A stretch of 7,874 bases of DNA, taken from Chloroflexota bacterium. GTDB lineage: Bacteria; Chloroflexota; UBA11872. Shown here one piece after another: positions 6,232-7,874 of the stretch. Numbering within the stretch: position 1 is the stretch's first letter; the number at the start of each line of letters is the position of its first letter. A model generated the notes under the pieces. The model was not told the origin of the DNA and made no database searches. It saw only the letters and a program-made list of their open reading frames with translations. Position numbers and translations under genes: made by a program. The DNA is taken from NCBI GenBank assembly GCA_028875175.1, contig JAPPFO010000228.1, positions 1 to 7,874 on the forward strand. The letters run 5' to 3'.

Positions 6232-6587
6232 GGCAGCTTGAGTTGGGCGATGATTGTCTCTACGACATCGGGCGCGGCGTTGTGATCCGCGAGCCCGCGG
6301 CGAAGCTTCGCAAACTCGGTGTCGTCCGCCGGGAAGGGGCGGTTGTGTTCCACCTCATGCGCCCACGTCCCGGGATTGCGAATCCCGGCCGCTGCAAACG
6401 CCGCCTCCAACTCTGCGGCGGTGGCGTTGTTCGCAGAGACTTTGCCGCCTGGCGCGGCATCGCTGGCCGCCGGGGCGGCCGGGGGTGCCTCGCCGCTCGT
6501 GTGATCGTCGGCGTCTTCGCCGCAGGCGGCAAACGCCAGCGCAAGGCTGAGCGCAAGTAACAGTGGGATAAACCTGCAGATTCGCAT
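6228..6587 (-). CDS. Secreted lipoprotein with helix-hairpin-helix-like C-terminal domain
   Basis: This 119-residue protein starts with a short basic n-region (MRICR), a hydrophobic core and a lipobox-like FAAC ending at Cys22. This suggests a lipid-anchored protein on the outer face of the membrane, although Phe at -3 is not the favoured residue. Asp22-region acidic residues and a Pro/Ala/Ser-rich linker (about 23-48) follow. The remaining 70 residues contain VSANNATAAELEAAFAAAGI, close to the 'N.At..eL' opening of ComEA-like helix-hairpin-helix domains, and a compact helical end (LADHNAAPDVVETIIAQLKL). Short HHH-type lipoproteins of this shape occur in Chloroflexota and Cyanobacteria-like proteins, from general memory rather than a search. 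The domain may bind protein or DNA outside the membrane; the role is unknown. The ATG at 6587-6585 is preceded by a good ribosome binding site, and the stop overlaps the membrane-protein start by 4 bases. Confidence 0.72.
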   Translation of the reverse strand: MRICRFIPLLLALSLALAFAACGEDADDHTSGEAPPAAPAASDAAPGGKVSANNATAAELEAAFAAAGIRNPGTWAHEVEHNRPFPADDTEFAKLRRGLADHNAAPDVVETIIAQLKLP

Positions 6588-6593
6588 GCGATG

Positions 6594-6598
6594 CCTCC
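6594..6598 (-). promoter_or_regulatory. Ribosome binding site of the lipoprotein gene
   Basis: CCTCC on the plus strand reads GGAGG on the coding strand, 6 bases before the ATG. It decides the start at 6587 and confirms the minus-strand orientation of this gene. Confidence 0.65.
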
Positions 6599-6805
6599 GA
6601 GACTCTAAGACGCTCGCGATCCGCCCGACCGGCGAAACTTAGCCGCCTCACTCAGGGAGCGTACCCACATCGCGATTCCCCTGACATCCCAGCGCCGCGA
6701 GGCAGTCGCAAAGCCTGTCACGCCGTTGCCGCAACAGTCGACCACGCCTGACCTCGCGACGTCCGGCGCTACCATTCGGGCTACTTGATCCAGGGTTGAC
6801 GAACC
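6599..6805. other. Divergent intergenic region between the lipoprotein gene and radA
   Basis: About 200 bases without a convincing gene lie between the diverging lipoprotein and radA starts and should carry promoters for both directions. For radA a candidate is given separately. For the lipoprotein gene only a weak TAAGTT-like -10 (plus-strand 6636-6641) is visible. An 11-base palindrome, gttgc-c-gcaac, lies at 6725-6735. I see no tRNA, small RNA or riboswitch pattern. Confidence 0.5.
6748..6775 (+). promoter_or_regulatory. Possible radA promoter
   Basis: CTGACC (6748-6753) and TACCAT (6770-6775) each match four of six consensus bases and are separated by 16 bases. The predicted start near 6782 gives a leader of about 24 bases, with AGGG (6792-6795) as a weak ribosome binding site before the GTG at 6806. 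The matches are modest. Confidence 0.3.
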
Positions 6806-7874
6806 GTGGCTAAACCTCGTCGATTATTCGCCTGTGCCGAGTGCGGGGCGGAGCATCGGCAGTGGATGGGGCAGTGCAGCGTCTGCGGGGCCTGGAACTC
6901 GCTGGCCGAGCGGCGGGTGACGGACGGGCCCGCTAGCTCCCTGTCCACGCCGCAGGCCGTGGCCCTGGATCAGATCGACACGTCGGCCGACGACCGGTTG
7001 CCCTCGGGCATGGGCGAGATGGACCGCGTGCTGGGAGGCGGGCTGGTGCGAGGCTCGCTGGTGCTGCTGGCCGGCGATCCGGGCGTGGGCAAGTCCACGC
7101 TGGTGCTGCGGCTGGCGGCCGAACTGGCGTCACCTCAACGTCCCTGCCTGTACGTGGCCGCCGAGGAGTCGGCGGCTCAGATCCGGATGCGCGCCGAGCG
7201 CATGGGAATCGGCGGCGACGGGCTCTTCGTCTACGCCGAGACGGCCATGGATGGCGCGCTGGCGGAGGCTGAACGGCTGCGGGCCGGAGTGCTGGTAGTG
7301 GACTCCATCCAGACGGTTCGGGCAGACGGTCTGGCCTCGGCGCCCGGCAGCGTGACCCAGGTTCGCGAGTCGACGCTACGACTCTTGCAATACGCCAAGG
7401 CCACGCACACGCCGGTGCTGATCGTGGGTCACGTCACCAAGGAAGGCATGGTGGCCGGTCCTCGTTTGCTGGAGCACATCGTGGACGCGGTGCTCTACCT
7501 GGAAGGCGACGACCATCACGCGCACCGGCTGCTGCGATCGGTGAAGAACCGTTTCGGCCCGACGTTCGAGGTGGCGGTTTTCGAGATGGATGGGGCCGGG
7601 CTGCGCGAAGTGACCAATCCCTCGGCCATGCTGCTGGCGGGACGCGACTCGACGGCGCCAGGGTCAGCGGTGGCCGTGGCTATGGAGGGCACGCGTCCGC
7701 TGCTCGTCGAGATCCAGGCGCTGGTTGCGCCCACGACCTACAGCCTGCCGCGGCAGCTGGCGAACGGGCTGGACCTGAACCGGCTGAACATGCTGCTGGC
7801 GGTGCTATCTCGACGAGCCGACGTTGGTCTGGCGGCCCACGACGTCTACGTCAACGTCGTGGGCGGGCTGCGCC
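6806..7874 (+). CDS. radA: DNA repair protein RadA, 3' end cut by window
   Basis: The frame runs from a GTG at 6806 to the window edge, giving 356 codons of a protein usually about 450 residues long. RadA is a RecA-like ATPase that promotes branch migration during recombinational repair. The N-terminal zinc finger has Cys10, Cys13, Cys24 and Cys27. Walker A GDPGVGKST is at 90-98 and Walker B VLVVD ends at Asp166. The RadA-specific KNRFG motif is at 247-251. The Lon-like C-terminal domain begins around residue 265, with APGSAVAVAMEGTRPLLVEI and DVYVNVVGG present before the cut. The usual YVSGEES reads YVAAEES here (116-122), a mild change after strand 2 that keeps both glutamates. The gene is divergent from the lipoprotein gene and has its own upstream region. 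clpC-radA neighbourhood is common in Gram-positive bacteria, and here two minus-strand genes come between. The identification is sure; the end is not visible. Confidence 0.96.
   Translation, partial: MAKPRRLFACAECGAEHRQWMGQCSVCGAWNSLAERRVTDGPASSLSTPQAVALDQIDTSADDRLPSGMGEMDRVLGGGLVRGSLVLLAGDPGVGKSTLVLRLAAELASPQRPCLYVAAEESAAQIRMRAERMGIGGDGLFVYAETAMDGALAEAERLRAGVLVVDSIQTVRADGLASAPGSVTQVRESTLRLLQYAKATHTPVLIVGHVTKEGMVAGPRLLEHIVDAVLYLEGDDHHAHRLLRSVKNRFGPTFEVAVFEMDGAGLREVTNPSAMLLAGRDSTAPGSAVAVAMEGTRPLLVEIQALVAPTTYSLPRQLANGLDLNRLNMLLAVLSRRADVGLAAHDVYVNVVGGLR

Noticed and set aside
5707..6285. A 192-codon plus-strand frame over the membrane-protein gene
   Set aside because: Its product is low-complexity Gly/Pro/His-rich, while the minus strand shows clean transmembrane helices and a coupled start.
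1..7874. CRISPR arrays, insertion sequences, tRNA or rRNA genes
   Set aside because: No spaced repeats, transposase motifs, terminal inverted repeats, cloverleaf or rRNA-like sequence was seen; the only tandem repeats are coding (S1 tail) or domain repeats (Clp_N).

Overview
This is a GC-rich, gene-dense bacterial chromosomal segment. The cluster of a four-domain S1 RNA-binding protein, ClpC and RadA, together with frequent GTG/TTG starts and the lipoprotein type found here, fits a Chloroflexota-like lineage (for example Dehalococcoidia/SAR202). That placement is an inference from gene content and order, because the window holds no rRNA or other lineage marker.

Layout. 1-331: the C-terminal end of a Gfo/Idh/MocA-type oxidoreductase, cut by the window edge. 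343-1110: a classical short-chain dehydrogenase, probably in the same transcript. 1111-1216: a gap with an extended -10 promoter candidate. 1217-2635: a four-S1-domain protein with a long acidic tail built on 33-bp tandem repeats. 2665-3195: a stand-alone double Clp_N-domain protein. 3192-5660: full-length ClpC, overlapping the previous stop by 4 bases (GTGA). 5661-5730: a convergent gap. 6231-5731 and 6587-6228 (minus strand): a small membrane protein and a helix-hairpin-helix-like lipoprotein, also coupled through a GTGA overlap. 6588-6805: a divergent intergenic region. 6806-7874: radA, cut by the right edge.

How it fits together. The central unit (S1 protein, Clp_N protein, ClpC) looks like one operon linking RNA binding or translation with protein quality control. 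The Clp_N protein is a tandem partial copy of clpC that includes the ribosome binding site. It is about 77% identical (hand count) to the ClpC N-domain and has no ATPase module, so it may act as a substrate or adaptor decoy, an adaptor, or a translational leader for clpC. Its last codons contain inverted repeats, one of which pairs with part of the clpC ribosome binding site. RadA (recombination/DNA repair) neighbours clpC in many bacteria; here a minus-strand pair of envelope genes lies between them. No mobile element, CRISPR array, tRNA or rRNA was seen. The most unusual material is the clpN-clpC junction and the repeat-built S1 tail; nothing here demonstrates a wholly new system.
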